A stretch of DNA of 49,244 bases, from positions 1-49,244 of IMG/VR virus record IMGVR_UViG_3300049929_000018; one strand, 5' to 3'. The position numbers and the translations under genes are program-made. This DNA comes from a virus. This document shows, one piece after another, positions 13,615-20,284 of the stretch. The notes under the pieces are model-generated. The model ran no database searches and had not been told where the DNA came from. It saw only the letters and a list, made by a program, of their open reading frames with translations. Position 1 is the first letter of the stretch, and every line of letters begins with the position of its first letter.

Positions 13615-13805
13615 TCGGCGCCCGGCATGATTTCAACTTCCAAACCTTTCAGGGACAAATCAAGCGCGTCCCGCGAAAGAGCTATCTGCACCAGGCAATC
13701 AAGCCTGGACTCGACAGTATCATTGCAGCAATTGCATCTCCGGATATAGGCACGGGCACCATCCAAGGCCGAAAGTGCCCGGCTTATTTCTCTTGCATGG
13801 ATCAA
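13611..13805 (-). CDS. Hypothetical small protein, 64 aa
   Basis: TTG start at 13805, overlapping the previous stop as TTGA, with AAGGA upstream. Contains CNCC in the middle. No other usable start is present. Function unknown. Confidence 0.55.
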   Translation of the reverse strand: MIHAREISRALSALDGARAYIRRCNCCNDTVESRLDCLVQIALSRDALDLSLKGLEVEIMPGAE

Positions 13806-14080
13806 TGAATATCCTTCGAGTCATCTTCATCGGGGAAAATAACGGAAACCATCATATCGTCCGGAAGCAAGCGGCCGATCTTCTCGAATGTGCTGTGCTT
13901 CATGGTTAGTACCGGATCTTCTTTCCTGACGATCTTGTTGGCCGCCACCAAAAAGGAGAGCGCGGTTTTTCGGAATGCCGGAACATCATCGATTTTCTTA
14001 AAAATGTCCTCATGAACAAAACACCCGGCAAACAGCAGCGCAGCCTGTATTTCAGCTAATTGCTCCTTTGTAATTGTCAT
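13802..14080 (-). CDS. Hypothetical protein, 92 aa
   Basis: GGAG before the ATG. Helical N-terminus (LAEIQAALLFAGCFVHEDIFKKI), acidic C-terminus ending DEDDSKDIH. No family recognised. In the replication operon. Confidence 0.7.
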   Translation of the reverse strand: MTITKEQLAEIQAALLFAGCFVHEDIFKKIDDVPAFRKTALSFLVAANKIVRKEDPVLTMKHSTFEKIGRLLPDDMMVSVIFPDEDDSKDIH

Positions 14081-14101
14081 TCTATTTCTCCGTGTCGTGG
14101 C

Positions 14102-14350
14102 TCATTCATTCGGTTTTCTCGGATCAACTTTTATTTCGGTACGAAGTAAATCGGGAAACCATTCAAGCTTGGTTTCGTAGTAATTTAATTGCTTCATCAG
14201 CATTTCTTCGTTGACCTTGCGGTGGCGGGTTTTTGTTTTTTGGGGAAACTCTTTTTTAAGTACCAAGCTGCAAGCGACGTGGTTAGTTGATTTGTCGCCG
14301 CGCCACTTGCCGCAAACAGGACATGGGAGATAAAAAACGTACCTCTTCAC
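14102..14350 (-). CDS. Hypothetical zinc-ribbon-like protein, 82 aa
   Basis: GTG start overlapping the previous stop (GTGA). N-terminal CPVCGKW and a later histidine/cysteine (NHVACSL) suggest a small zinc site. Basic middle segment KKEFPQKTKTRHRK fits nucleic-acid contact. Function unknown. Confidence 0.65.
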   Translation of the reverse strand: MKRYVFYLPCPVCGKWRGDKSTNHVACSLVLKKEFPQKTKTRHRKVNEEMLMKQLNYYETKLEWFPDLLRTEIKVDPRKPNE

Positions 14351-14685
14351 CTTCTCGGCCCGTCCCGGCGCTCAGTGTGGCGGGGATCATCCAGCCGTTC
14401 GTCTTCAGTCCTATCGTGGTTACTGATATTGCGCGTGCGGTCCCGTTCCTCGTCGGCATAGTCGGCCCGGCTTTCGTAGTGCAGCGGTTCATCGTAGGAT
14501 TCACCCTCGATGTCGGCCAGCTTGATATTGCTTTCAGGGAAGGTTTTGGCGCAGTAGGCTACATACTTTTCCCGCAGATACCGCTGCTTTGAAAGACTGG
14601 CTTGCGCGTAGCCCAACACTGCCAGCGCCCGGCCATTCTCGACTGCCACTTCAATCTTCTTTAGTTCCGCACACAGATCCAGCAT
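14347..14685 (-). CDS. Hypothetical protein, 112 aa
   Basis: AAGGGC before the ATG. The N-terminal 60 residues are helical (LDLCAELKKIEVAVENGRAL, LREKYVAYCAKTF); the C-terminal 45 are highly charged and Arg/Asp-rich, probably disordered. No family recognised. Confidence 0.65.
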   Translation of the reverse strand: MLDLCAELKKIEVAVENGRALAVLGYAQASLSKQRYLREKYVAYCAKTFPESNIKLADIEGESYDEPLHYESRADYADEERDRTRNISNHDRTEDERLDDPRHTERRDGPRR

Positions 14686-14696
14686 GGGTTGCCCTT

Positions 14697-15122
14697 TTAA
14701 TTTATCTGCAAGGATCTCTGATCCTCTTCCCCTTGCGGAATCCCTTCACCGGAATAGCGTGCCGGATCTTCGATCACTACCAGCACCGTCCCGCCCTGCA
14801 CGTCCGCCAGCTCATGACTGTATTCGCTGTTACCCATAGACAGGAGTGCCTTCACCCCATCCTTGAAAGTTACCTGGTCAACTTTCGCGCGGAATCGCGT
14901 GCGCCCATCGCTGGCAATTAGGTCCACGGCTTCAAAGATTGCCAGGCTTATGTCGTCTTGCACTTCCCGTAATACGGTTTCCTGGTGCGCCTTCGGCAGC
15001 ACAGACCAAGGCTTCTCCAGCGACCGCAATTGCTTCAAGGCCGCCTTGCTTACATTGGTAATCAGGGTTGAGCGTGCCAATTGCAGTACGGACTCGTACC
15101 TGGCGCTTTCGTCATCAGTCAT
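14697..15122 (-). CDS. Hypothetical phage replication-operon protein, 141 aa
   Basis: ATG 15122 has GGAG upstream; a longer frame from 15173 is less likely. An N-terminal helical half is followed by a strand-rich half (FRAKVDQVTFKDGVKALLSMG, GGTVLVVIEDPARY). Similar small proteins accompany phage recombination genes, but no function is assigned. Confidence 0.65.
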   Translation of the reverse strand: MTDDESARYESVLQLARSTLITNVSKAALKQLRSLEKPWSVLPKAHQETVLREVQDDISLAIFEAVDLIASDGRTRFRAKVDQVTFKDGVKALLSMGNSEYSHELADVQGGTVLVVIEDPARYSGEGIPQGEEDQRSLQIN

Positions 15123-15333
15123 GAACAATTCTCCATTTAGAGGGTTGGTTGGGTTTTTGATGCGAAATGGCATTGGCCTTGCATTCTTGGTGCAGGACAG
15201 TCAGTACAGTATTGTCGGTAGTGAGCTTTCTTATCCTGGCTTCAGATCGCCAGTCGCTTAAGGCGAACCCCCCGGCAAAGGTAATAGCAACAAGGACTCC
15301 AATGACTATTGCGACCAATGACGGGTTATTCAT
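15115..15333 (-). CDS. Small membrane protein, 72 aa
   Basis: N-terminal membrane segment LVAIVIGVLVAITFAGGFAL followed by a soluble helical tail. The ATG at 15333 gives a clean membrane-first topology; an extended frame to 15432 adds a non-hydrophobic leader. First gene of the leftward early operon. Could be a superinfection-exclusion or Rz-like membrane protein; this is not determined. Confidence 0.6.
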   Translation of the reverse strand: MNNPSLVAIVIGVLVAITFAGGFALSDWRSEARIRKLTTDNTVLTVLHQECKANAISHQKPNQPSKWRIVHD

Positions 15334-15361
15334 AATGGATTTTTTCGTTTTACAAAAGACT

Positions 15362-15537
15362 TCAATGGGTATTGATTTTTTGAGCAAATTTTCAGCACTA
15401 CACTCATAAGAGCTAGTTAGCACTATAGCCACTCTTCACCAAGAGGGATACTGTACTCAAGTCCACTTGTGTTTTGTCGGATTGTCCTTAATACTATTGG
15501 CGCCTGGAATGTATAACTGAGCAGTTATAGTCCAGGC
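15362..15537. promoter_or_regulatory. Divergent control region between leftward replication operon and rightward regulator genes
   Basis: Holds several dyads: CTCTT-cacc-AAGAG, CAAGT-cc-ACTTG, and a long operator-like repeat at 15502-15537 where GCCTGGA and TATAACTG pair with CAGTTATA and TCCAGGC around an AG centre. A variant of the dispersed motif (CAATGGGTATTG) lies near 15363. This is the natural place for the lysogeny/replication switch; the HTH gene at 15579 is adjacent. Confidence 0.55.
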
Positions 15538-15578
15538 TTGTGTGAAAAAGTGAAGATTCAAGATCATTGAGGAAACGT

Positions 15579-15770
15579 ATGGACTATGAACGATTCATGG
15601 CAGAGGTAAGAAAACGCGAAGCGGAAATGCGGGTTTTAAGAAAGAACGGCATGACACTGCTTCAGATCGGCAACAAGTACAACATCACAGCAGAACGAGT
15701 ACGACAAATCCTTCTCCGGACGCCGGCCAAAAAAACGCCATCAGCAGCAAGGCATGAGGCGCACGTTTAA
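15579..15770 (+). CDS. Small HTH protein (sigma-region-4-like)
   Basis: 63 residues. ATG 15579 with GAGGAAA upstream. The core MRVLRKNGMTLLQIGNKYNI then AERVRQILLR is the sigma-70 region 4 / HTH layout seen in small phage regulators. It lies downstream of the palindrome at 15502-15537 and is the likeliest local transcription regulator; repressor or activator cannot be told apart. Confidence 0.7.
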   Translation: MDYERFMAEVRKREAEMRVLRKNGMTLLQIGNKYNITAERVRQILLRTPAKKTPSAARHEAHV

Positions 15771-15786
15771 CAGGTAACAACCTTTC

Positions 15787-15975
15787 ATGGGAGATCCCGT
15801 AGTGAAAAATAACACCCATAAGCGTGGGTTCGGATCTCTTACGAAAGAGCAGTGCCGGGCGATTGCGTCGCTTGGTGGCAAGGCGGCTCACGCACAAGGG
15901 ACCGCACATCAATTCACCCCCGAAGAAGCCAGAGCAGCCGGCAAAAAGGGCGGTGCAAGACTTCGCCGGACATAA
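15787..15975 (+). CDS. KGG-motif (general stress/Con-10-like) protein
   Basis: 62 residues, small basic and glycine-rich. Two imperfect repeats: AIASLGGKAAHAQGTAHQF and EEARAAGKKGGARL, matching the bacterial KGG/stress-induced acidophilic repeat motif. A GTG at 15802 with GGGAG upstream is an alternative start. Usually a host-type small hydrophilic protein, so its place on a phage-plasmid is notable. Confidence 0.75.
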   Translation: MGDPVVKNNTHKRGFGSLTKEQCRAIASLGGKAAHAQGTAHQFTPEEARAAGKKGGARLRRT

Positions 15976-16068
15976 CCGCGCTTCACCCCCTGACCAAGAT
16001 TAGACTTTCCAACTCGTCAAAAATTAGCACACGTAACAACACCTGGTGAGGCCAGGGGTTAATATTGC

Positions 16069-16135
16069 TTTAATCTAAATTCTACATTAACATTGTATCG
16101 GCTTTATATCCGATTAATGTACAAGTGAGATTAAA
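16069..16135 (+). promoter_or_regulatory. parA promoter/operator region
   Basis: Three nested dyads: TTTAATCT (16069-16076) with AGATTAAA (16128-16135), ACATTAA (16084-16090) with TTAATGT (16114-16120), and ATCGG (16097-16101) with CCGAT (16110-16114). All lie directly before the ParA ATG. Fits autoregulation by the small RHH partner, as in type Ib par loci. Confidence 0.55.
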
Positions 16136-16783
16136 ATGATATTAACAGTAGGGCACACGAAGGGCGGTGTAGGGAAGTCCACACTGGCGGCACAACTGGC
16201 AATTACCCGCACCATTGCCGGCAAAAATACTTTACTGGTAGATGGGGACCGGCAAGGCTCGTCAACGATTGCCACAGCTATCAGGCATGACGCTGGACAT
16301 CAGCCATCAATACCTTGCCTCCCCTGCCAGAGCATCAGCGATTTTGCCAAGCTGGAAGCACATGCAAATGAGCTTGATTGCATTTACAGCGACTTCATTA
16401 TTGACGCTGGCGGACGTGATAACCTGGGACTCCGCAATGCGCTTGTAATCTCCCATACCATCCTGATCCCGCTAATCCCCCGCAGCGTAGACCTATGGGC
16501 ACTAGAGGATATCGCCGCTATGGTAAACGCGGCAAGGGAAGCGAACCCCGCACTGAAAGCCTACGTCATTCTCAACAAGGCAGATCCCGGCATATCGCAG
16601 GACAATGAAGACGCGATTGAAGAAGCAAAAATCCATGTTGGACTGGAGTACCTGGATTGCCCGATACTTGACCGCAAAGCATTCGCCAATGCGACAGGGC
16701 AGGGCATATGCGTTTCCGAATTGAAACGGAAAGACAGGAAGGCAGAGGCCGAATTAGACAAACTTGCCTCACTATTGTTTTAA
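16136..16783 (+). CDS. parA: ParA-family partition ATPase (type Ib)
   Basis: 215 residues without an N-terminal HTH, as in short ParF-like ParAs. The deviant Walker A KGGVGKST is at residues 9-16, LLVDGDRQGS follows, and a FIIDAGGRD segment corresponds to Walker B. Drives segregation of the episome with the RHH protein encoded next. Strong evidence that the element replicates as a plasmid. Confidence 0.92.
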   Translation: MILTVGHTKGGVGKSTLAAQLAITRTIAGKNTLLVDGDRQGSSTIATAIRHDAGHQPSIPCLPCQSISDFAKLEAHANELDCIYSDFIIDAGGRDNLGLRNALVISHTILIPLIPRSVDLWALEDIAAMVNAAREANPALKAYVILNKADPGISQDNEDAIEEAKIHVGLEYLDCPILDRKAFANATGQGICVSELKRKDRKAEAELDKLASLLF

Positions 16784-16809
16784 TATCATAATAATATTGT
16801 TTTAATATC
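16773..16809 (+). repeat. Direct repeats between parA and the RHH gene
   Basis: TATTGTTTTAATATC occurs at 16773-16787 and 16795-16809, 22 bases apart. The first copy includes the parA stop codon. Candidate centromere or operator sites for the RHH protein, or the trace of a small duplication. Confidence 0.5.
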
Positions 16810-16822
16810 GGAGTAATCTTAA

Positions 16823-17080
16823 ATGGCCCTCATACAAAGACCAAAAACCACAAGCGCACTGAACACCCCGGCCGGCAGCAAGTTCGTCAGCCAGGCACCC
16901 GATGCAGGGCACCAAAACGGATTCATGAAGGGCAGCAAGCGCCAGATCAGCCTGACCATTCCCCCGGCGCTGCTAATCAAGGTAGACGCAATTGCGGACG
17001 CCCAGGGACTCTCCAGGGCATCATGGATCAGCATGACGCTTGCCCGTTGCATCGACGAGGAAGAAAGGGAAAAAGAATGA
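16823..17080 (+). CDS. ParG-like RHH partition protein
   Basis: 85 residues. Unstructured N-terminal ~38 residues, then an RHH domain KRQISLTIPPALLIKVDAIADAQGLSRASWISMTL. Size and layout match centromere-binding partners of ParF-type ATPases. GGAG upstream of the ATG; ends in an ATGA overlap with the next gene. Confidence 0.85.
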   Translation: MALIQRPKTTSALNTPAGSKFVSQAPDAGHQNGFMKGSKRQISLTIPPALLIKVDAIADAQGLSRASWISMTLARCIDEEEREKE

Positions 17081-17382
17081 CGCCCGCCGACAAAGAGAAG
17101 TTCAAAGGAAAAACACTTGAGCAACATTGGGAGCTTTTTCATACCGCAGTCGCAAAAACGATTGTGAATGACGCGCAATTTACGGCAATGAAAATGTGCT
17201 ACTACGCAGGAGTCAGGGCCATGATGCTGGTATGCCAGGACGCTTTCCCGGATCTAGGCGCCTTAACACCCAAGCAAAGGGACTTGATGATTCGGAGTAT
17301 GGACGAAACGAAGGCGCAGTTTGGCGCGCTTGGCGAGTACCTGGATGCAGAAGCCCAGGAAAAACCAGAAACAAGACACTAG
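17077..17382 (+). CDS. Hypothetical par-operon protein, 101 aa
   Basis: ATG 17077 overlaps the previous stop. Related in layout to the protein at 7729-8052 (HWELFHTA, YYAGVRAMMLVCQDAF). Acidic C-terminus. Function unknown; co-translation with the RHH protein suggests a partition or establishment role, but the paralogue sits in the replication operon. Confidence 0.7.
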   Translation: MTPADKEKFKGKTLEQHWELFHTAVAKTIVNDAQFTAMKMCYYAGVRAMMLVCQDAFPDLGALTPKQRDLMIRSMDETKAQFGALGEYLDAEAQEKPETRH

Positions 17383-17387
17383 AAAGA

Positions 17388-17426
17388 CTTAGCCCCCTAT
17401 TGCTACGAGAGCGATAGAGGGCTAAG
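17388..17426 (+). terminator. Strong hairpin closing the par operon
   Basis: A 17-bp stem with one mismatch and one wobble (CTTAGCCCCCTATTGCT against AGCGATAGAGGGCTAAG) and a 5-base loop, beginning six bases after the stop at 17382. The tail is TGTTTCTTAG, not a clean T-tract. Likely terminator or RNA-stabilising hairpin, and the first of a row of hairpins. Confidence 0.6.
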
Positions 17427-17439
17427 ATGTTTCTTAGTT

Positions 17440-17614
17440 GCATGGCAGGACGCCAATCCTGACATGCGGCTGTGAGTTGAGAGCGACAACATCACAGTGG
17501 AAACCTCATTATAGATGACGGTTTCATTCTGTCAATAGTCTCCCATTCTCATAGCCCGTTGTCCCTGTACGTCGATACGTGAGAACGTGTTCCCGGCTCG
17601 GTACAATTGGACAA
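17440..17614 (+). ncRNA. Row of consecutive hairpins, candidate structured RNA or origin element
   Basis: H1 17440-17467: GCATG and CAGGA arms with one G-A mismatch. H2 17470-17497: CTGTGA/TCACAG plus GTTG/CAAC with one bulged A. H3 17500-17525: GAAACC/GGTTTC plus TCAT/ATGA with one bulged C. H4 17559-17614: TTGTCC and GTAC arms pairing with GTAC and GGACAA. H2 and H3 share one architecture: 6-bp outer stem, one bulged base on the 3' side, 4-bp inner stem. No open reading frame uses this stretch. Function unknown: incompatibility or copy-control RNA, cis leader of 17634, or single-strand origin. Confidence 0.45.
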
Positions 17615-17633
17615 GGAGAGCAGAGCGGGATCT

Positions 17634-17879
17634 ATGTATGACCCTCCAGCACGCCAGTACGCTTACATAGTCCGCCATTGGACGAACTGGCTACAGCACA
17701 AGAATGTCCTCAAGTGTTGCCGACTGTCCCAAGAATACTCAAGCCATACGGAGTTATTCACAGGCACGGAGAAGCCCGGAAACCATGAAAAACTGGTAGG
17801 GCTTCTTTTCCTCCGAACCCAGAAGCCTAAGCCTCCGGTAATATTAGAGGTCAAAGACTTTGTTAGGTTGATAACTTAA
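17634..17879 (+). CDS. Doubtful small ORF, 81 aa
   Basis: ATG 17634 with GCGGGA six bases upstream; an in-frame TTG lies at 17607. Composition (many Tyr, Cys, His) is unlike the neighbours and no family is recognised. It may be a real small gene following the hairpin row, or noncoding sequence. Confidence 0.35.
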   Translation: MYDPPARQYAYIVRHWTNWLQHKNVLKCCRLSQEYSSHTELFTGTEKPGNHEKLVGLLFLRTQKPKPPVILEVKDFVRLIT

Positions 17880-17961
17880 TAAAGAGGAAGTAGCGCAGTC
17901 AAGTTTTTGCTTACCAGTTAACGCTGTTTTTAATTGCTGATTAGAGCCAGGAGAACACGAA

Positions 17962-18291
17962 TTGAGCGCACTATTCGACAAAGACCGCTTGATAGAAGTA
18001 GTTACCAGGGAATCGAAGGAGTTACTTCAAGGATGCGGTAATCTGTCCCGTGAAGATCTTGTGTATGTCGCTACAGCAGCCGGCAGGCTGAAGGACGAAA
18101 GGCTGAAGGCCTGTATAGCGGAATTGATCCGTTGGGGAGACGACGAACGCGCCAGGCTGGAAACGCAAATCGCTATCGGTATCGAGTGCATGAAGCTCTG
18201 TACTCCGTCCAAGATCCGGGAAGCGGCCACCCGCGTCGAACTCCGCTACCACATCAAGATAGATACCCTGTCCCGATCAGAAAAAGAATGA
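17962..18291 (+). CDS. Hypothetical protein, 109 aa
   Basis: TTG start with CCAGGAG eight bases upstream. Helical throughout (LIEVVTRESKELLQGCG, EDLVYVATAAGRLKDERLKACIAELIRWG). No family recognised. Last rightward gene; converges on the leftward lysis genes. Confidence 0.65.
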   Translation: MSALFDKDRLIEVVTRESKELLQGCGNLSREDLVYVATAAGRLKDERLKACIAELIRWGDDERARLETQIAIGIECMKLCTPSKIREAATRVELRYHIKIDTLSRSEKE

Positions 18292-18324
18292 TCAGCAAAG
18301 CAATCATAGCGCCTGCCAGCTTAT

Positions 18325-18585
18325 TCACTTAATCGCCTTTTGATCCCGCACCCATTTCTGCAAGGCCTTTTGATTGCCGGCATTCGTCTCGCAGATCCCG
18401 TAATTCGCCACAACTGTATTAAGCGCATCCTTGGCACTGACTGGCCCCTTGCCTGGCAGCGATTCACGGGCTATCGGCTCGTCCATCAATTTTGAAGGTG
18501 GGTCCGGAAACGGCACCTGACGCGGCAAGGTCGTGGTACACCCGCCAATCATCAGACAGCAGACAAGTATCCTTAACATAGACAT
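18325..18585 (-). CDS. Rz1-like outer-membrane spanin lipoprotein
   Basis: 86 residues with a lipoprotein signal ending IGGC (Cys16). It starts inside the Rz-like gene in another frame and continues past its stop, the classical Rz/Rz1 overlap. AAGGTG precedes the ATG. Longer and less proline-rich than lambda Rz1. Works with the i-spanin to fuse the envelope membranes at lysis. Confidence 0.8.
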   Translation of the reverse strand: MSMLRILVCCLMIGGCTTTLPRQVPFPDPPSKLMDEPIARESLPGKGPVSAKDALNTVVANYGICETNAGNQKALQKWVRDQKAIK

Positions 18586-18865
18586 TCACCTTTTGGATTA
18601 TCGTGCGCGTCTTGCCTTGCACGTATTGGATACGATCGACGTACTTGACCAGGGATTCAGTGGTTATTGCCGTCTGTTCCTTGACCGCCACGGCCGTCTG
18701 TTCCTGAGACTCGATTTTAGCCTTCAGGAGCGATTTTTCGCCATAGCTGTGCCCTGAGTACCAGGCATAGGCCGATATCGCAGCAACGGCAATCGTAGCG
18801 ACAATTACCAGCACGATTGTCGGTATGGCTGCCAGCTTTGCAGCGATCATTGCCAGGAATGTCAT
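18464..18865 (-). CDS. Rz-like inner-membrane spanin
   Basis: 133 residues. N-terminal membrane segment (IPTIVLVIVATIAVAAISAYAWY) followed by a periplasmic coiled coil rich in Gln, Lys and Glu. GGAGG precedes the ATG. Overlaps the endolysin stop by 4 bases and contains the start of the Rz1-like gene. Confidence 0.82.
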   Translation of the reverse strand: MTFLAMIAAKLAAIPTIVLVIVATIAVAAISAYAWYSGHSYGEKSLLKAKIESQEQTAVAVKEQTAITTESLVKYVDRIQYVQGKTRTIIQKVNVYVKDTCLLSDDWRVYHDLAASGAVSGPTFKIDGRADSP

Positions 18866-19413
18866 GGATTGCCTCCTTTCTCGCAGAGTTCCCGTTCGGC
18901 CGCCCTTCGCTTGACCAGTCCTGGCAGCACCGGACCTTTGATCTTGTTGCCCTTCTTGTCCAGGCCTGGCGATGGTCCATGATTGAACTCACTGATACGC
19001 GCGCACGCTTCGGCATATCGCTCGGCATTGATCAGATCAATCAGGTTTGGCGGATCTCCCGGCTTCGCCTTCTTGCAGAATGCCGCCCATCCTATGTTGT
19101 ACGATAAGCTCAAGAATGCGCCCCATTCGGTCGGGTATAGCGGTGCGGTAATACACACCCGCAGCTTGTCAGCAAACTGGTTAACATCGTCATAAAGCCG
19201 ATGGAGTGCGCGTTGTGGCGTGATGGTATCGCCCTCTTTGACGCCATGCGTAGTGCCGTGGCCAAGCGTCCACACGTCCCCTTTCACCGGCCTTGTCGCT
19301 CTATGAAAATAGCCCTCATAATCGCCAATCTCGACAACCGTGGAACCCGCCACCACCAGCGCCACCACTAACATGCGGCCCTTGTATGGGATATCTGACA
19401 TTGACAGGGCCAT
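18862..19413 (-). CDS. GH24-type endolysin with N-terminal signal-anchor
   Basis: 183 residues from ATG 19413 (GGAG upstream). A weakly hydrophobic N-terminal segment (MLVVALVVAGSTVV, 14-27) looks like a signal-arrest-release anchor. Catalytic region: Glu33 in YEGYF, then VKGDVWTLGHGTT with Asp46 and the TLGHGTT threonines. The usual Asp nine residues after the Glu is absent; Asp46 is thirteen residues on, as in phage lysozymes with a PVPGD-type insert. Cleaves peptidoglycan after holin action. Confidence 0.85.
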   Translation of the reverse strand: MALSMSDIPYKGRMLVVALVVAGSTVVEIGDYEGYFHRATRPVKGDVWTLGHGTTHGVKEGDTITPQRALHRLYDDVNQFADKLRVCITAPLYPTEWGAFLSLSYNIGWAAFCKKAKPGDPPNLIDLINAERYAEACARISEFNHGPSPGLDKKGNKIKGPVLPGLVKRRAAERELCEKGGNP

Positions 19414-19430
19414 TTGTAGCTCCAACTCCA

Positions 19431-19727
19431 TCAGGGTTTAGACGGGACGGGAATATCAGCCGTCTGTTTCAAACATTCCAGCTTTTGCAAGATCGCCGTC
19501 TTCTTGTCACCCGGAGCGGATTCGCAGGGCGGAAGCGGCTTTGCGATGGTCGGAACGGGCACAATCACGATCACCGGCGCCGGCGCCTTGACTGCCCTTT
19601 TCGGCCTCGACTCCTTTTCCTCTTCCACGATCACGGCTTCAGGTTCGGGCACGGCTACGGGAACCGACACAGGGACAGGTGCAGCGCATCCGGCTATCAA
19701 CAGAAAAAGCAGAAAAATCCTCACCAT
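19431..19727 (-). CDS. Proline-rich lipoprotein of the lysis cassette
   Basis: 98 residues. Signal MVRIFLLFLLIAGC with lipobox Cys14, then a Pro/Val-rich extended region, a basic patch and CESAPGD with a second cysteine pair. Could be a second o-spanin-like or periplasmic factor. It starts inside the end of the upstream membrane protein gene. Confidence 0.7.
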   Translation of the reverse strand: MVRIFLLFLLIAGCAAPVPVSVPVAVPEPEAVIVEEEKESRPKRAVKAPAPVIVIVPVPTIAKPLPPCESAPGDKKTAILQKLECLKQTADIPVPSKP

Positions 19728-20065
19728 TTTTTCCTAAAACGGTCGGTACTCAAGAGCGTATCCACCTTGTCTATCACCAGGCTTTGAAAATGCCCTTGGT
19801 CTGTTTTTAGATGCGTAATCTCACCGGCCTGGATATCCACTTTTTCCTCCGTCCGATCCAGCTTTATAAGCAGCCGGTCATATCCCGACATCAGCGCGGC
19901 TACCTGGCTTTCCCGCAGTGTGTCGTTTTTCCACACATTCAAGGCCGCGCCGCCAGCGGCAAGACATGCGGTAAATATTCCACCAAGCGCCCAGGTCGGA
20001 ACAAAAGAGCCACGCCGCACGGCCATCGGCTTCTCCGCTACGGGTTTGTGAGCCTCTTCAGCCAC
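19721..20065 (-). CDS. Single-pass membrane protein, holin candidate
   Basis: 114 residues from GTG 20065; ATG 20026 with GGAG ideally placed is an alternative. One membrane segment (VPTWALGGIFTACLAAGGAAL) followed by a coiled-coil-like tail. Just upstream of the endolysin group, so a holin or antiholin is plausible but not shown. Confidence 0.65.
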   Translation of the reverse strand: MAEEAHKPVAEKPMAVRRGSFVPTWALGGIFTACLAAGGAALNVWKNDTLRESQVAALMSGYDRLLIKLDRTEEKVDIQAGEITHLKTDQGHFQSLVIDKVDTLLSTDRFRKKW

Positions 20066-20066
20066 T

Positions 20067-20219
20067 TCACAGCGCCTTCACGATCAGGAAAGCAACGGCC
20101 AGCGCCAGCCCTAAAATCATCCAGCCGGTCCACTTGGACGCCTTCAACTTGTCCAGCCAGGAATCGGCTTTTACGTCCAGTTTCGTATTCCGTCTTTTCA
20201 TTTCGTCTTCAAAGCTCAT
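20067..20219 (-). CDS. Tiny membrane protein, holin candidate (50 aa)
   Basis: Reads MSFEDEMKRRNTKLDV at the N-terminus and ends with the membrane segment GWMILGLALAVAFLIVKAL. GGGAGAG lies before the ATG at 20219. The stop is one base before the next start. N-in single-pass topology fits a pinholin-like or accessory lysis protein. Confidence 0.65.
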   Translation of the reverse strand: MSFEDEMKRRNTKLDVKADSWLDKLKASKWTGWMILGLALAVAFLIVKAL

Positions 20220-20284
20220 GCTTCTCTCCCAAAAAGGGCCAGGCGTTTTTAAGGCCCGGCCCTGGCACTACTACCAAGATCTAC

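Noticed and set aside
17430-17630. tRNA or tmRNA gene in the hairpin region
   Set aside because: No cloverleaf with acceptor stem, T-loop and CCA spacing could be built; the hairpins are consecutive, not nested.
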